Below are positions 4,888-5,151 of a DNA stretch of 5,151 nucleotides, in pieces. Position numbers and translations under genes: made by a program. Origin of the DNA: Oscillospiraceae bacterium (GTDB taxonomy: Bacteria > Bacillota > Clostridia > Oscillospirales > Oscillospiraceae). Positions within the stretch are counted from its first letter, which is position 1. Each line of letters opens with the position of its first letter. The stretch spans positions 1 to 5,151 of the forward strand of contig JAQWCP010000134.1 of NCBI GenBank assembly GCA_028705905.1, read 5' to 3'. The notes under the pieces were generated by a model. It searched no databases, had not been told where the DNA came from, and saw only the letters and a program-made list of their open reading frames with translations.

Positions 4888-5151
4888 CTAATTTGCGCTT
4901 AATCCTGGGCCTGTTGACAAAGAGCAAAAAATCTCTCGAAATCTTATAGAAACCGAGAGGATTGAGTATCTTTGAATAAAGAGAAAGGCTTTCGCCATTC
5001 TCTTTAGATGCAAGGCCAAAGCAGATAAGAGGCACTCCTCTGTGGCAGCAAGAAGGTCTCGTTTGTGGACGGCTGACAGGCAATGTTCTCTTTTCAAAAC
5101 GGAGAAGCAGCCTTCGGCCCATATTTTTCTTTTCTTCATCATGAACCAATA
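4888..5151 (-). CDS. Transposase C-terminus, IS1182-like (partial, runs off the window)
   Basis: The frame is open from the right edge on the minus strand, giving 87 visible residues and no visible start. The segment RKIWAEGCFSVLKREH, LLAATEECLLSALAL and HLKRMAKA resembles the C-terminal end of DDE transposases of the IS1182 type, where the Glu in AEG (codon 5113-5115) would be the last catalytic residue. After KRMAKA the frame continues for about 30 residues without recognisable conservation, and its stop at 4888-4890 lies in the outer repeat of the neighbouring IS256-like element. The natural end may therefore have been replaced by read-through into adjacent DNA. It is unrelated to the IS256 transposase. 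The family name is from recall of conserved motifs; whether the whole gene is intact cannot be judged here. Confidence 0.7.
   Translation of the reverse strand, partial: YWFMMKKRKIWAEGCFSVLKREHCLSAVHKRDLLAATEECLLSALALHLKRMAKAFLFIQRYSILSVSIRFREIFCSLSTGPGLSAN
4926..4959 (-). terminator. Possible intrinsic terminator at the end of the IS1182-like element
   Basis: Read on the minus strand, CTCTCG (4959-4954) pairs with CGAGAG (4938-4933) around a 15-base loop and is followed by six T residues (4931-4926). The stem is short and lies inside the open frame of the transposase fragment, about 40 bases before its stop. It would therefore act at the very end of the element. Confidence is moderate to low. 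Confidence 0.4.

Larger units (their letters stand above)
3602..4898 (+). mobile_element. IS256-family insertion sequence, decayed, boundaries approximate
   Basis: The element is defined by the IS256-type transposase gene and two blocks of inverted repeat. The outer block is a perfect nine bases (GCGCAAATT 3602-3610, AATTTGCGC 4890-4898). The inner block is an imperfect 25-26 bases (3637-3662 and 4861-4885). The spacing between the blocks is 26 bases on the left and 4 on the right, so the ends are unequal and one has probably been altered. IS256 members normally make 8-9-base target duplications, but no identical pair flanks these ends. The true tips may therefore lie slightly elsewhere. The element sits downstream of the obg terminator, where insertion would do little harm. 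Confidence 0.7.

Noticed and set aside
1..5151. CRISPR array, tRNA, rRNA or defence genes
   Set aside because: No regularly spaced repeats, cloverleaf-like sequence, rRNA signature or defence-type domain was seen on either strand.

Overview
The window looks like part of a Clostridia-type Firmicutes chromosome of moderate G+C content. The main evidence is ribosomal protein L27, which carries the N-terminal extension (MLQINLQFF, then AHKK) that Firmicutes remove with the protease Prp, and the prp gene itself, which sits between rplU and rpmA. The two insertion sequences resemble types I recall from gut and anaerobic Clostridia. This rests on recalled family features, so no genus is proposed.

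Positions 1-952 hold the end of a PHP-family (histidinol-phosphatase-like) gene followed closely by rpiB, ribose-5-phosphate isomerase B, in the same orientation. A good sigma-A-type promoter (982-1010) and a leader resembling the L21 ribosomal-protein leader then drive the conserved block rplU - prp - rpmA - obg (1097-3440). L21 and L27 are 50S subunit proteins, Prp matures L27, and Obg is a GTPase acting in 50S assembly, so the block is a large-subunit biogenesis unit. rplU, prp and rpmA are packed with overlaps or 3-base gaps. obg is set apart by 140 bases that can fold into a long hairpin followed by a T-rich tract and a second hairpin touching the obg ribosome-binding site, a plausible attenuator. 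A strong intrinsic terminator (3490-3535) closes the unit.

From about 3540 to the right edge the DNA is mobile-element debris. An IS256-family element carries a transposase broken by what looks like a 22-base deletion: the first catalytic Asp lies in one frame, and the second Asp and the Glu lie in another. Imperfect inverted repeats flank it. Just outside its left end, at 3551-3584, is a perfect 34-base inverted copy of an internal piece of the same transposase gene (4386-4419). Abutting the right end, on the minus strand, is the C-terminal part of a second, unrelated transposase (IS1182-like), which runs off the window.

Most of the window is ordinary, well-known biology. The parts worth a second look are the structured rpmA-obg spacer and the unexplained 34-base inverted fragment. 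No clear new defence or metabolic system is visible.
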